Source of the DNA: JAXGPX01 sp040766745
GTDB lineage: Bacteria; Bacillota; Sulfobacillia; Fermentithermobacillales; Fermentithermobacillaceae
Assembly (NCBI GenBank): GCA_040766745.1
Contig: JAXGPX010000006.1
Span: forward strand, 1 to 64,000
Length of the DNA stretch: 64,000 nucleotides
Reading direction: 5' to 3'
In this document: positions 8,624-16,814 of the stretch, piece by piece
Position numbering within the stretch: the stretch's first letter is position 1
How the letters are laid out: every line of letters starts with the position of its first letter
Translations under genes and position numbers: made by a program
Notes under the pieces: generated by a model
Seen by the model: the letters and a program-made list of their open reading frames with translations, nothing else
Told to the model about the DNA's origin: nothing
Database searches by the model: none

Positions 8624-10072
8624 CTACTCACCAAACGGCAGAGGCGGTTTCTTGATATCGGGTGGCACCGGGGTCTTGTACGTCCTGCCTCCAAGCCGCT
8701 TCTTCCATTCTGCTTTGGCGTTTTCTCTGAGGTTCTCATCAGTCATGAACCTGACTCCTGCGATACCCAGGATTTTCGCGGCTAATATCATTCCCTTGTG
8801 GCCAATGCTCATGCCGCAACACGATGTAACTGCCCAACTGTGCCCAGGCGAGCCAAGCACATAGCAGGCCGTGTTGAACTGGCCTGTAGGAACAACCCAC
8901 GATACATCTCCCACGTCTGTCGAACCCTTACCCTGGGCAATAACCTCTTCCTCTGGAAAGACCACATCGCAAATCTTGGTTTGACCCAGCAAGGAAACTT
9001 CATCGCCGAGCCTGTCCAGGCTATTTTGCAGTGCATCAGCGCCAAGTTCCTTCTGCATTTTCGAGGCAAACTCCAATTCAGCATCTGTCCACTCAGGAGC
9101 GCCAAGTTCAGTCATTACCTGGTGGAAGACCCGGGTAATGACCCTGTTAGGGATGACGTTAGCCGCTGCCCCCAAAAACCTTGGTACGAATTTTGTCTGA
9201 GTCATCATGGCAGCGCCTTGCCCTATATCATGAACCCAGCTGTACATCTTCTCCAATTCTTCCAGGTTGCCTGCCCTTATATCAAAGAAGGTCTGGGCAT
9301 ATTCGGGAACCACGTTGGGAGCGCCGCCGCCATGGGTGATCACATAGTGGACTCTGTTCTCGGGCCTCATGTGCTCACGCATACGCTCGATACCTGCATG
9401 CATAAGCTCAACTCCGTCAAGGGCGCTCCTGCCATTCCACGGATCCCCTGCGGCGTGGGCAGTTTTCCCGTAGAAATCAAACTTGTAGACAAGGTCTGCT
9501 AGACTGGTAGAATTGCTGGTCCGGTTGATACTGCCAGGATGCCAGGTAAGTGCAATATCCACATCATCGAAAACCCCATCCCGGGCCATCCAGGTCTTGC
9601 CGAAAGAACTCTCCTCTGCAGGACAACCGTAGTAGCGTATGGTCCCCTGAATCCCCTGAGCCCTGGCAGCTTCTTTCAGGGCTATGGCTGCTGCCATAGA
9701 TGCAACTCCCAAAAGGTTGTGGCCACACCCGTGGCCCGGAGCACCTTCTTTTGCCGGCTCCTTGGCAGGTATTGGCTTGTTTGAAACCCCTGGCAAGGCA
9801 TCGTATTCGCCAAGGAATGCGATGACAGGCCTGATGACACTCGGATCGGCCGTTACACCGGCGCCCATGTCGCTGCTCCACTCGGCCACAAATGCAGTGT
9901 CCATGCCACCCACTCCCATGCGGATACGAAATCCATGGGTTTTCAAGTACTCGGCCTGAAGCGCTGCAGACTTATGCTCGACCAACCCCAATTCTGCGTA
10001 ACTCCAAATCTTGTCGGATATCGCCGTCAGCTCATCCTGATGTTGTATGACCCAATTATTGATGAAGTTCAA
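8624..10072 (-). CDS. abgB: M20 family amidohydrolase, AbgB-like
   Basis: Predicted 482-residue cytoplasmic zinc hydrolase of the M20/M40 family, closest in character to subunit B of p-aminobenzoyl-glutamate hydrolase and aminoacylase-like proteins. Metal-site motifs are visible: APGHGCGHNLLG near residue 108, CPAEES near 151 and TWHPGS near 175, and the C-terminal SPGHSWAVTSCCG block typical of AbgB. The lid domain lies at about 195-310. Start is TTG at 10072 with GGGAGGA six bases upstream; no ATG fits better. It stands alone; no AbgA or AbgT partner is seen in the window. Expected role: removal of acyl or aminobenzoyl groups from amino acids. The subfamily assignment is reasonable, the exact substrate is not known. 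Confidence 0.85.
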   Translation of the reverse strand: MNFINNWVIQHQDELTAISDKIWSYAELGLVEHKSAALQAEYLKTHGFRIRMGVGGMDTAFVAEWSSDMGAGVTADPSVIRPVIAFLGEYDALPGVSNKPIPAKEPAKEGAPGHGCGHNLLGVASMAAAIALKEAARAQGIQGTIRYYGCPAEESSFGKTWMARDGVFDDVDIALTWHPGSINRTSNSTSLADLVYKFDFYGKTAHAAGDPWNGRSALDGVELMHAGIERMREHMRPENRVHYVITHGGGAPNVVPEYAQTFFDIRAGNLEELEKMYSWVHDIGQGAAMMTQTKFVPRFLGAAANVIPNRVITRVFHQVMTELGAPEWTDAELEFASKMQKELGADALQNSLDRLGDEVSLLGQTKICDVVFPEEEVIAQGKGSTDVGDVSWVVPTGQFNTACYVLGSPGHSWAVTSCCGMSIGHKGMILAAKILGIAGVRFMTDENLRENAKAEWKKRLGGRTYKTPVPPDIKKPPLPFGE

Positions 10073-10294
10073 TGTCAGTCCTCCCTAGCGTCCTGATAGT
10101 CTGTGAAAGCTACACCTATACCGTACTGTGATGCATCATTTTCTGACCTGGTATTTCGTCCACCGTGAAAAGGTGGAATAGTCCTTTGTTCGCCGTCCCC
10201 AGTTTCCCATCTTCGGTCCAGCCATACCCGGAGGAAACTCAAAACACTCTAGCGTCTGAACCTCGGAATGAAACGCCAGAACCGTCCCCGTGTT
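10073..10294. other. Intergenic region with palindromic element
   Basis: A small hairpin (TCCACC at 10159-10164 with GGTGGA at 10172-10176) and one full 29-bp element at 10269-10297. Read on the minus strand, the element begins exactly at the TGA stop of the SagB-like gene. Confidence 0.6.
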
Positions 10295-10297
10295 TCA
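10269..10297 (-). repeat. 29-bp palindromic element at a stop codon
   Basis: On the minus strand it reads TGAAACAC, GGGGACGGTTC, then GCGTTTCA. Its first three bases are the stop codon of the SagB-type gene. Same length as the copies near 2.8 kb. Confidence 0.85.
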
Positions 10298-11032
10298 GAT
10301 TTTGCCTACCGGGGCGAAGTAGACGATGTATTCGTCTGTGCCGTCGAGCCCCAGTAGTGAATCCATGCCTTCTTGGTTATAGGCTCCTATTCCGCACGTC
10401 CCGCACCCGATTGCTTCTGCTGCAAGGTACATGTTCTGGCAGATATGGCCTGCGTCGATGAGCATGACTCTGGCTGCCTCACGATGGTACCGCCACTCAC
10501 ACCTGTAGGCGTTCGCAGCCCATATGAAAAATGCCGCTGCTTGACACATCCATTTGACGTTTCCTGACAGTCTCACAACTTCATCAGTCAAATCAGTTCG
10601 TACATTGATGGCCTCAAGTTTGTGGGAAAGAGCCAGGTACCGGTAAAGCCCCGGAGTGAGCCCGTCAACATTTCTGATTACCAGGTAGGTCTCGTACGGA
10701 TGCCTTGATCCTGCTGACGGCACTGTTCGGAAGGTGCGTCCAGGAATGACTTCCCGCACGCCTTGGGTCGCCCAAAGTAAGAAGGACAATTCGGCCAGAG
10801 ACAATGGGGCTCCTGTGAATTTCCGCCTGCTGCGCCTATCAGTCATGCAATCAAAGATGCCTGTCTTCGTTATGATCCCGGGGTCCACCTCCGGAAGATC
10901 GACAAGTGCCAATTCCTCATTATGCGGTTTCTCGAAAGGCGGTTGAGGAAGGCCTTTATTCTGATCTGATGGAATAGGCCCTTTTATAAAACCCGACTTC
11001 ATGAGTTCTCGTCTGACAACAGTCTCATCCAT
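10295..11032 (-). CDS. SagB/ThcOx-type nitroreductase-family oxidoreductase
   Basis: Predicted 245-residue flavin enzyme of the SagB-type dehydrogenase group. Diagnostic blocks are RRSRRKFTGAPLSL near residue 66, the PSAGSRHPYETYL block near 104-116 that marks SagB-like proteins, and EAIGCGTCGIGAY near 207. Family members oxidise azoline rings in peptide natural products, but many free-standing copies in anaerobes have no known substrate. There is no cyclodehydratase or precursor peptide nearby, so a role in peptide modification is unproven. Start ATG at 11032 follows GGAGGG. The neighbouring upstream gene on the same strand ends 137 bases away. Confidence 0.87.
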   Translation of the reverse strand: MDETVVRRELMKSGFIKGPIPSDQNKGLPQPPFEKPHNEELALVDLPEVDPGIITKTGIFDCMTDRRSRRKFTGAPLSLAELSFLLWATQGVREVIPGRTFRTVPSAGSRHPYETYLVIRNVDGLTPGLYRYLALSHKLEAINVRTDLTDEVVRLSGNVKWMCQAAAFFIWAANAYRCEWRYHREAARVMLIDAGHICQNMYLAAEAIGCGTCGIGAYNQEGMDSLLGLDGTDEYIVYFAPVGKI

Positions 11033-11169
11033 TATCCAACCCTCCAGTCTGTTTAGGGATTTTGCTGAAGCCTTTCATAGAATCGTTCAATCGTTCTTGG
11101 AGGTTTTCTTTAAAGATACAGATAATTCCTGTCTGGCTGACGCCCATTTGAGAGAAGTTTTGTCTCCTT

Positions 11170-12594
11170 CTACATACCTTCGAGCCAGTCATAATCTCCC
11201 GTAGCCCTATATTCATCAAAGTTGTCGAAGAAGCTCTTGCCTGCCATTCCCCAGGTAGGGTCACATTCTATAACCCTATCCTTGATTCTGAGCCTAACCC
11301 AAGCGTGAGGCCCGGATATGGCAGGGTTCACACCCCAGCCTGAAACCACTTCTGCGTCAAGCCCTGCAGCCCTGGCAACAGCCACGTATACCCGGGCAAT
11401 ACCGGCGCACACTCCGTTCCCCCGCCTAATGACGTCTGCATATTCCTGACTCTTGTATTCACCACTAAGATACGACGAGTAATCGTAAGCAAAGTTCATG
11501 GAAACGGCATCATAGATTGCCTTTGCCCGTTCATACGGATCAATATACCGGTCCCTGTAAAAAGACCCCAGTTCAGAAACGGCGTTTGAAATGTCCTTTG
11601 GAGTGTTGGTGTCCTTTGGGATGTCCTTTGAAGTGTCCGTTGAGGTGTCCTTCGACGTGTCTGTCTCACGGCCTTTTACAGCATGGACAGTCCGGCCAGA
11701 CGATAGGTTCAGACCTACATACGTGCCTGAAGTAGGCGGATTGTACTCCAACACCCGCTTGATCAGGGTACACAATTCGGCCCTGGTAACCGGGCTGCCC
11801 CACCCCATCTTGCCCCCGTCATACCCTCTAACAATTCTTGCTTCTGCCAGCATGGCCATGGCATTGTACAGGTTGATAGTATCGTTCCAATCATCACCGG
11901 TACCCAAGGCCCTGGCCTCAGAGGATTTTCTGATCCGTTCCACCGAGTCATCACCAGGTTTAGGGATGAACAGAAGTGAAATGCTCTCCGGGCCGTCCTT
12001 GGAAATCACCGGGTCCTGCAGGAACTTGGCCTTGAGAAGCAAAACGGCTGCGTCCAACCGGAGCATGGGGTCAGCAGGCCTGAATGTGAGGTCAGAGTAC
12101 CCATTCACAAGACCGGTCACTGCTATTAAGTAATTTGTACTCCACCTGTTATGAATGTCAGGATAGTCGGGTTTGCACACCAACGGCTTGGAGTTATTCA
12201 GCAAGTCTAATGCCTCGGGAAAAGCGCAGCATATCATCTTTATTGCTTCTTCCCGGGTCACATGTCTGTCAGGCCTGAAAGTGCCGTCGCCGTAACCGTT
12301 GATTACTCCTATCCGAGTCATTTCCTCGATCACAGGCCGGGCCCAGTGAGTTTCTACGTCAGAGAACTTGCACGAAGGCTGCGCATAGCCTATTTGGTCA
12401 CCGAACAGAACAAGGAAAAACACAATAGGAAGGATGAGAGATGCCGCAACAAGCCTGGCGATGGAGACAGAAGGACTACTGGTAATCTCAGAAGGACTTA
12501 GAATGCCAGAAATGCCTGGAGTCCCCAAAGAGATTCCGATAGTCTTTGAGGCCCTATACGCCCTAGACTGCTGTCTGATTTTCATTACCATCAT
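11170..12594 (-). CDS. SLH-domain protein with transglutaminase-like domain
   Basis: Predicted 474-residue exported protein. After a 50-residue charged leader and a hydrophobic segment (about residues 48-70) come three SLH modules, roughly 75-120, 140-185 and 235-290 (for example GYGDGTFRPDRHVTREEA), which normally attach proteins to secondary cell-wall polymer. A linker at about 315-340 is a Ser/Thr/Asp/Lys repeat (DTSKD, STDTSKD and similar, 12-base period in the DNA at 11590-11665). The C-terminal domain is transglutaminase-like with the full triad: Cys in GNGVCAGIARVYV, His in GPHAWVRL, Asp in ECDPTWG. Likely a surface thiol hydrolase or cross-linking enzyme, or a peptide-binding cyclokinin-type domain. 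The start is uncertain: GGAGA stands 11 bases before the ATG used. Confidence 0.87.
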   Translation of the reverse strand: MMVMKIRQQSRAYRASKTIGISLGTPGISGILSPSEITSSPSVSIARLVAASLILPIVFFLVLFGDQIGYAQPSCKFSDVETHWARPVIEEMTRIGVINGYGDGTFRPDRHVTREEAIKMICCAFPEALDLLNNSKPLVCKPDYPDIHNRWSTNYLIAVTGLVNGYSDLTFRPADPMLRLDAAVLLLKAKFLQDPVISKDGPESISLLFIPKPGDDSVERIRKSSEARALGTGDDWNDTINLYNAMAMLAEARIVRGYDGGKMGWGSPVTRAELCTLIKRVLEYNPPTSGTYVGLNLSSGRTVHAVKGRETDTSKDTSTDTSKDIPKDTNTPKDISNAVSELGSFYRDRYIDPYERAKAIYDAVSMNFAYDYSSYLSGEYKSQEYADVIRRGNGVCAGIARVYVAVARAAGLDAEVVSGWGVNPAISGPHAWVRLRIKDRVIECDPTWGMAGKSFFDNFDEYRATGDYDWLEGM

Positions 12595-12773
12595 AATCGC
12601 GCTATCTCCATATATTAATGGTCCCTAATAGCCAAGGGCGCTCTTGATACACTACCGGGCTTAGGAACAGACATACTTTATCCAACTACTATCCTTAGTG
12701 CCCAACGGCTATCTACATAGTCATTCGTACAAATTCGCGGATTTATGTTTCCGGGTGAAGATACAGGCGGCTT

Positions 12774-13040
12774 TGCCACAAAACTGCCATAGCGTTCAGC
12801 CGGTAATACGTCTGCCGCAGTCTGAACCATGCTTGCACTTCAGCCAAGACCATTCAATCTGTGAAACACTCTGCCAGGAACTGTGCTCCACGTCTGCAAT
12901 CTGGCCAAAACCATTCAGCCGCCAATACGCTCTCCCTAGATCTGTAAAGCAGACTTACGCTTCAACCAAAACTAGTCACCTGATAACACCTTTCTCCGTG
13001 ATCTGTAATCCATATTCTCGGTTCAGCCATAGCTGTCCAA
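12774..13040. repeat. Degenerate tandem array, about 60-bp unit
   Basis: Four to five diverged units, most clearly starting near 12838, 12898, 12960 and 13020. Each has the pattern TTCAGCCA or TTCAACCA, then a (A)CCATTC box, (A)ACACTC or AATACGCTC, a TCT run and CTGTA. The same pattern is found in the ten-unit array at 42734-43320 (TTCAACCAAGACCGTTCAAC and AACACGTTCTC), so I consider the two arrays one family, this copy being older. The rest of the 12.6-13.2 kb gap shows no gene. Confidence 0.6.
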
Positions 13041-13226
13041 GGAGTGGCGCTTTTTTCACCTCGAGTTGCGAACCCCACAGTGACAGAATCACTGCCCATT
13101 GGTAGGTATCTATGTTTTGGTGAAAAATCAAGCGGGCCATAGCAATCTACGTGAAAGCGAAATTGGTTGAACTATGTTCTAGTGAAAAAGGCTTCATTCA
13201 TCACCTATTCCAGCTACTCTTTTCCA

Positions 13227-14522
13227 CTATATAAGATGCAGCCGCTCTTGCCTGGCATCCAGCAAATGTACTTTCCCGCCGGTGTAGACGATATCTTCTT
13301 CCAAAGCCATGCGAATTTCCTGTCCGTTCCACTCGAGTACGTCCTGGCGGATATTCAGCTCCAGGGAATGGCAGGTATCGTCAAAAAGCTCGTAGTCTCC
13401 CTTGCCGGGTACACCTTGCTGCTGATCCCACAAGCCAATTGTTGGGCCTGCTGCATGTCCATGGTACCCAATGGGATGGCAATACACGCTTCCCTTTATT
13501 CCTTCAGCCTCTGCTTGAGCGAGTGAGTCTCGCAAGATTTCATTTCCTGTCCGCCCTCTGGCCATCTGTCCCATGACAATATCCTGCATGCGGTTTCCTG
13601 TGGCCAGAGCTGATACCAACCCTGCCGGTGCTGTGTTTTCACCGAGTTTAAGAACATATGCGTTCTGTTGGATATCACTGGCAAGCCCCAGGTAATAGAA
13701 CCCTACGTCGCAGTGAAGAAGGTCTCCCGGAAGTATAGGCAAATCGGAGTCGGCAAACCCTACACCAGATCTCTGAGCCTCTACGCTGGGCTGGAACCAA
13801 GGCCTGAGGCCCATGTCATGCATACGCTGTCTCATCCACCATGCAACATCGGCCGGTGTAGTAACACCTGGAAGTACCACTTTGCGCGAAAAAGCCTCTG
13901 CCACTATCTGATGGCAAGTACGTACAATCCCTGAATAAGTATGAATTTCATCAGGCAGGCGCTGCTCGAGCCAGCCAACTGCCAGCCGTTCGGCACTACG
14001 TGTGCGCTCCCGATATTTGGGGCCGAGGATTTCCATAAGTTTGACGTACTCTGAATGGGTCAACCCGTCGCCGAAGGCAAAGGTTTCAGATACATTGATC
14101 CCTATGGATTTTGGATCCCTCGCTTCCACTACCTGCTTAAGTGCCTGCCACTGATCAGGTTCATCCTCTGGCCATGCAGCCTGGTACAAACCTGCCAGAA
14201 CCACTCCGCCTCTGGCAATTGTCAGTCTCTCCACTGCTCCTGAATTGCCTGCAGTTTCCGGGACAGCTCCATGTTCGGCGCCAATCTCAACGCCGGGCCT
14301 TCTGTAGAATACAAGGATAGTCCGTCTTCGGGCCGACATCATTGGTTCCGGAAGGAGGCTCATGATAACCGGATCCTCGTTGTACTCTCGGGCCACAATA
14401 ATCCACATGTCGAATCCTTCGCGGTCCATTACAGCAGGTAAAATCGTTTCAAGCCGTTGTTTAAGCCACCGGTTTCTAATCTTGGCCTGTTCGCGGAGCG
14501 GAAGTATCTCAACACTCTTCAT
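13227..14522 (-). CDS. M24 family metallopeptidase (Xaa-Pro aminopeptidase-like)
   Basis: Predicted 431-residue cytoplasmic peptidase with the creatinase/aminopeptidase P fold. An N-terminal creatinase-like domain (about 1-180) is followed by the pita-bread domain. The metal ligands appear in order: Asp in HCDVGF, Asp in ASDIQ, His in GYHGHAAG, Glu in SLELN and Glu in MALEED. Start ATG at 14522 follows GGGGAGGGG. Family members remove the residue before proline or cleave Xaa-Pro dipeptides; together with the P5C dehydrogenase at 16815 it fits proline-peptide use (inference). Single gene, no operon partner within 100 bases. Confidence 0.88.
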   Translation of the reverse strand: MKSVEILPLREQAKIRNRWLKQRLETILPAVMDREGFDMWIIVAREYNEDPVIMSLLPEPMMSARRRTILVFYRRPGVEIGAEHGAVPETAGNSGAVERLTIARGGVVLAGLYQAAWPEDEPDQWQALKQVVEARDPKSIGINVSETFAFGDGLTHSEYVKLMEILGPKYRERTRSAERLAVGWLEQRLPDEIHTYSGIVRTCHQIVAEAFSRKVVLPGVTTPADVAWWMRQRMHDMGLRPWFQPSVEAQRSGVGFADSDLPILPGDLLHCDVGFYYLGLASDIQQNAYVLKLGENTAPAGLVSALATGNRMQDIVMGQMARGRTGNEILRDSLAQAEAEGIKGSVYCHPIGYHGHAAGPTIGLWDQQQGVPGKGDYELFDDTCHSLELNIRQDVLEWNGQEIRMALEEDIVYTGGKVHLLDARQERLHLI

Positions 14523-14625
14523 TACGGAACCCCTCCCCGATTTGTCGTCTCAATACTTTATCAATATACAACCTCAAACCAGTCAAACCACTTGTCCATA
14601 CGTGCACAGATACCCAAGAAGAAAC

Positions 14626-16107
14626 TCATCCAATCCGGTACATAACTTCCCGATCATAACTAACAAGCACCCTAACATATCCGCTAAGTACCTGGTTCAA
14701 GTCATCATCGCCTGTATCTACCAGAAGCGGGCGCCTATCCAGGGCATTGAGTTTATCCCGGGTGGCGATGATCCGGATATTATCTGTACCTACCTTGCGA
14801 ATTACTTCGGGGCTCAACTGCTGATTTCCTCGCCCGAAAACATACCCCTGTCCTCCGATAACGGTAACGATGATCTGGGCGCGCCTGGCTCTGGCCAGCG
14901 AATCATCTGTAGATTCTCGGTACCTGGACGGCTTCACCGCTTCTTCCGGCTCATCCGCCAGCGATTCATCTGCAGATTCTCCACACCCGCCTCCGGTTCC
15001 TCCGGCCACACTGCAAGTGTCTATAGAATTAGCCTCAGTTTCTCCGGCTCTGCTGCAGGCGTCTATGGGCGCACCTGCGGTTCGTTCCAGCCCATCTGCA
15101 ACTCCGGCTCCTTCTACCGAGTTCAGCAATTGAAGTAAATCCTGTTCGCCGGCATCAGCAACCACCAACTTCCCGTCCAAAACAACGTCAACTCCAAGGA
15201 GAGTGGCCTTGAGTCCCAGTTTCTCCATGACCGGACGGGTCGTGGTTCCGGGCCCGATAATATACAGCACGTCAGGCTCCATTTCTTCTATGATTCTATC
15301 AGCAATACCATCCAGGGCAGCGGCTTCACTCTCGACACTGCCCGACTTAAGATTCTGCATCAACCGTTCCTCGTGGGGCACTCGAAGGTACCCGTACAGC
15401 CTGGGCGTAACCCTGCCTTCCCGGAAAGCATCTTCGTCAATATCCATAACTTCAGCTTCACGAACGGCCGTTATCTCACCTTTTAGGAACTTTGCAGCTA
15501 GCTGCCCTGCGCTCCGGGGATTGGTAGCATATACAGGCGAGTGAATCTTGACTCCTGCCGGAATTCCCAGGGCAGGAACCTTGTCTCCAACTGCGTTGTA
15601 TATGTTACGGGCAGTCCCATCCCCTCCGGCAAAGAGTATCAGATCGGCCCCGGCTTCAAGCATATCCCTGGCAGCGTCCTCTGTGTCCTGGAAAGTCGTA
15701 CTAGACACATCTATTTGACTGCCGGCAACCTCACTTTCATTAGCAACCTCACCTTCGTTAGCAGTCTCGCCTTCATTAGCAGTAGCCTCACCATTGTTGA
15801 CGAGACCGCGTTCATCAGCGATCTTACCGCTACCGGCAATCTGACTTATAACAACAGTTTTGAGTCCCAGGGCTTTTGCTTGATTCTCACCCATATCAAG
15901 CGGATAAGTGAGAATTTCAAAATCATCCCTAATTGGCACCAGCACTTCAAGGGCAGCCATGGTTCTCTTAGGCGCTTCAGGACGAGCCCCGAGTTCAACA
16001 GCGCGTCTTAGAACGCCCATGCCATCAGTCCCCTTGAGCCCCACCTTACCGCCCATGCCTGCAATAGGATTCACGATTAACCCAAGTCTCTTCCTCGCCA
16101 CTGGCAT
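14626..16107 (-). CDS. ATP-NAD kinase family protein (COG3199-like)
   Basis: Predicted 493-residue protein. It opens with LGLIVNPIAGMGGKVGLKG and has the NAD/diacylglycerol-kinase signature GGDGTARN near residue 192 and PAGVKIHSPVYATNP near 215, as in the AcoX/COG3199 group often called ATP-NAD kinase. The usual family length is about 350-380. The excess comes from two low-complexity insertions: one before the GGDGT motif with repeats of NEGE and ANEGE type (DNA 15710-15830), the other in the C-terminal half, rich in GETEANS, GESADES and DDSLAR (DNA 14890-15110). These insertions sit between conserved blocks, so the core may still fold. Start ATG at 16107 is preceded by GAGAAGGGGG. True substrate of the family is not established. 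Confidence 0.82.
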   Translation of the reverse strand: MPVARKRLGLIVNPIAGMGGKVGLKGTDGMGVLRRAVELGARPEAPKRTMAALEVLVPIRDDFEILTYPLDMGENQAKALGLKTVVISQIAGSGKIADERGLVNNGEATANEGETANEGEVANESEVAGSQIDVSSTTFQDTEDAARDMLEAGADLILFAGGDGTARNIYNAVGDKVPALGIPAGVKIHSPVYATNPRSAGQLAAKFLKGEITAVREAEVMDIDEDAFREGRVTPRLYGYLRVPHEERLMQNLKSGSVESEAAALDGIADRIIEEMEPDVLYIIGPGTTTRPVMEKLGLKATLLGVDVVLDGKLVVADAGEQDLLQLLNSVEGAGVADGLERTAGAPIDACSRAGETEANSIDTCSVAGGTGGGCGESADESLADEPEEAVKPSRYRESTDDSLARARRAQIIVTVIGGQGYVFGRGNQQLSPEVIRKVGTDNIRIIATRDKLNALDRRPLLVDTGDDDLNQVLSGYVRVLVSYDREVMYRIG

Positions 16108-16814
16108 CCCCCTTCTCTCACAGCAAAATCCTAATCTATCGTAGCCTTATTATACCTGCCATTCTTCACGAATTTCTCATCGAAGGACACTATGTCTCAG
16201 CAGAGTGCCTCAGCAAAAGGTCCCAACAAAATGTCTCGGCAAAACAGAGAGCTCGAAAAGAAGGAATACAGCCAGAACATATTGAATTGCCTGTGTTGAA
16301 CCATATGGTACAAACCCAGTAATTCGTGGAAACCGTATGGCACAGTGTGCAGCAAGCGGGAGTCCATGGAATGGTATGGCACAATGCGCGGTGAGCGGAA
16401 ATGCGTGGAAACCATATGGCAAGTTAAGCATCGATCCAAGTCTGGGTACCGAACAAAGAAACATGAATCATGATCCCATCTCCGAGCTCTGATGCCTAGA
16501 GCCAAAGGGTATGGCATCAAAGCCGATAGGGTGTAATTGGAAACGGTTACGCCTCCCGTGTTTGGAAAGGAGAGTGGTCAAATATGAGTTTTCTAAAAAT
16601 CGAGCCAGGTTGAGCGTGAACCATTACTGAACCATCAGCGCCTGCCTGGCCTTTGCTTCGGGTTTGGCGCAAATTATAGTGTTCCTTTCGGCTTCATTCG
16701 GCAGTGGGGCTGAGCAATAGCCGTTCTTGTGTAAAGGAATTACCGGCTATTGAGCAAACACAGTTTCTTTACGGTACTCGGGCGAACCAAGCATCAAACT
16801 AAGAGGTGAAGACT
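16108..16814. other. Long intergenic region with short repeats
   Basis: About 700 bases between divergent genes. At 16195-16250 a 13-17-base repeat occurs (TCTCAGCA, CCTCAGCA, TCTCGGCA variants). At 16320-16425 two to three diverged units share GTGGAAACCGTATGGCA or ATGGAATGGTATGGCA. A nine-codon frame with AAAGGAG before its ATG lies at 16584-16613, too short to call. An inverted repeat lies at 16715-16752. Confidence 0.6.
16715..16752. promoter_or_regulatory. Inverted repeat upstream of the P5C dehydrogenase gene
   Basis: CAATAGCCG at 16715-16723 and its exact complement CGGCTATTG at 16744-16752 are separated by 20 bases. The pair ends 62 bases before the start codon. It may be an operator or a leader hairpin; the sequence does not decide. 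Confidence 0.4.

Noticed and set aside
11025..11264. Minus-strand 79-codon frame between the SLH and SagB genes
   Set aside because: It overlaps the end of the SLH gene and start of the SagB gene and has no recognisable sequence or good start.
16190..16520. Minus-strand frames between the kinase-like and P5CDH genes
   Set aside because: Repetitive Cys/His/Pro-rich translation, no start signal, overlapping short repeats.
16584..16613. Nine-codon frame with AAAGGAG before the P5CDH gene
   Set aside because: Too short and too far from the gene to distinguish from chance; no repeat of regulatory codons.
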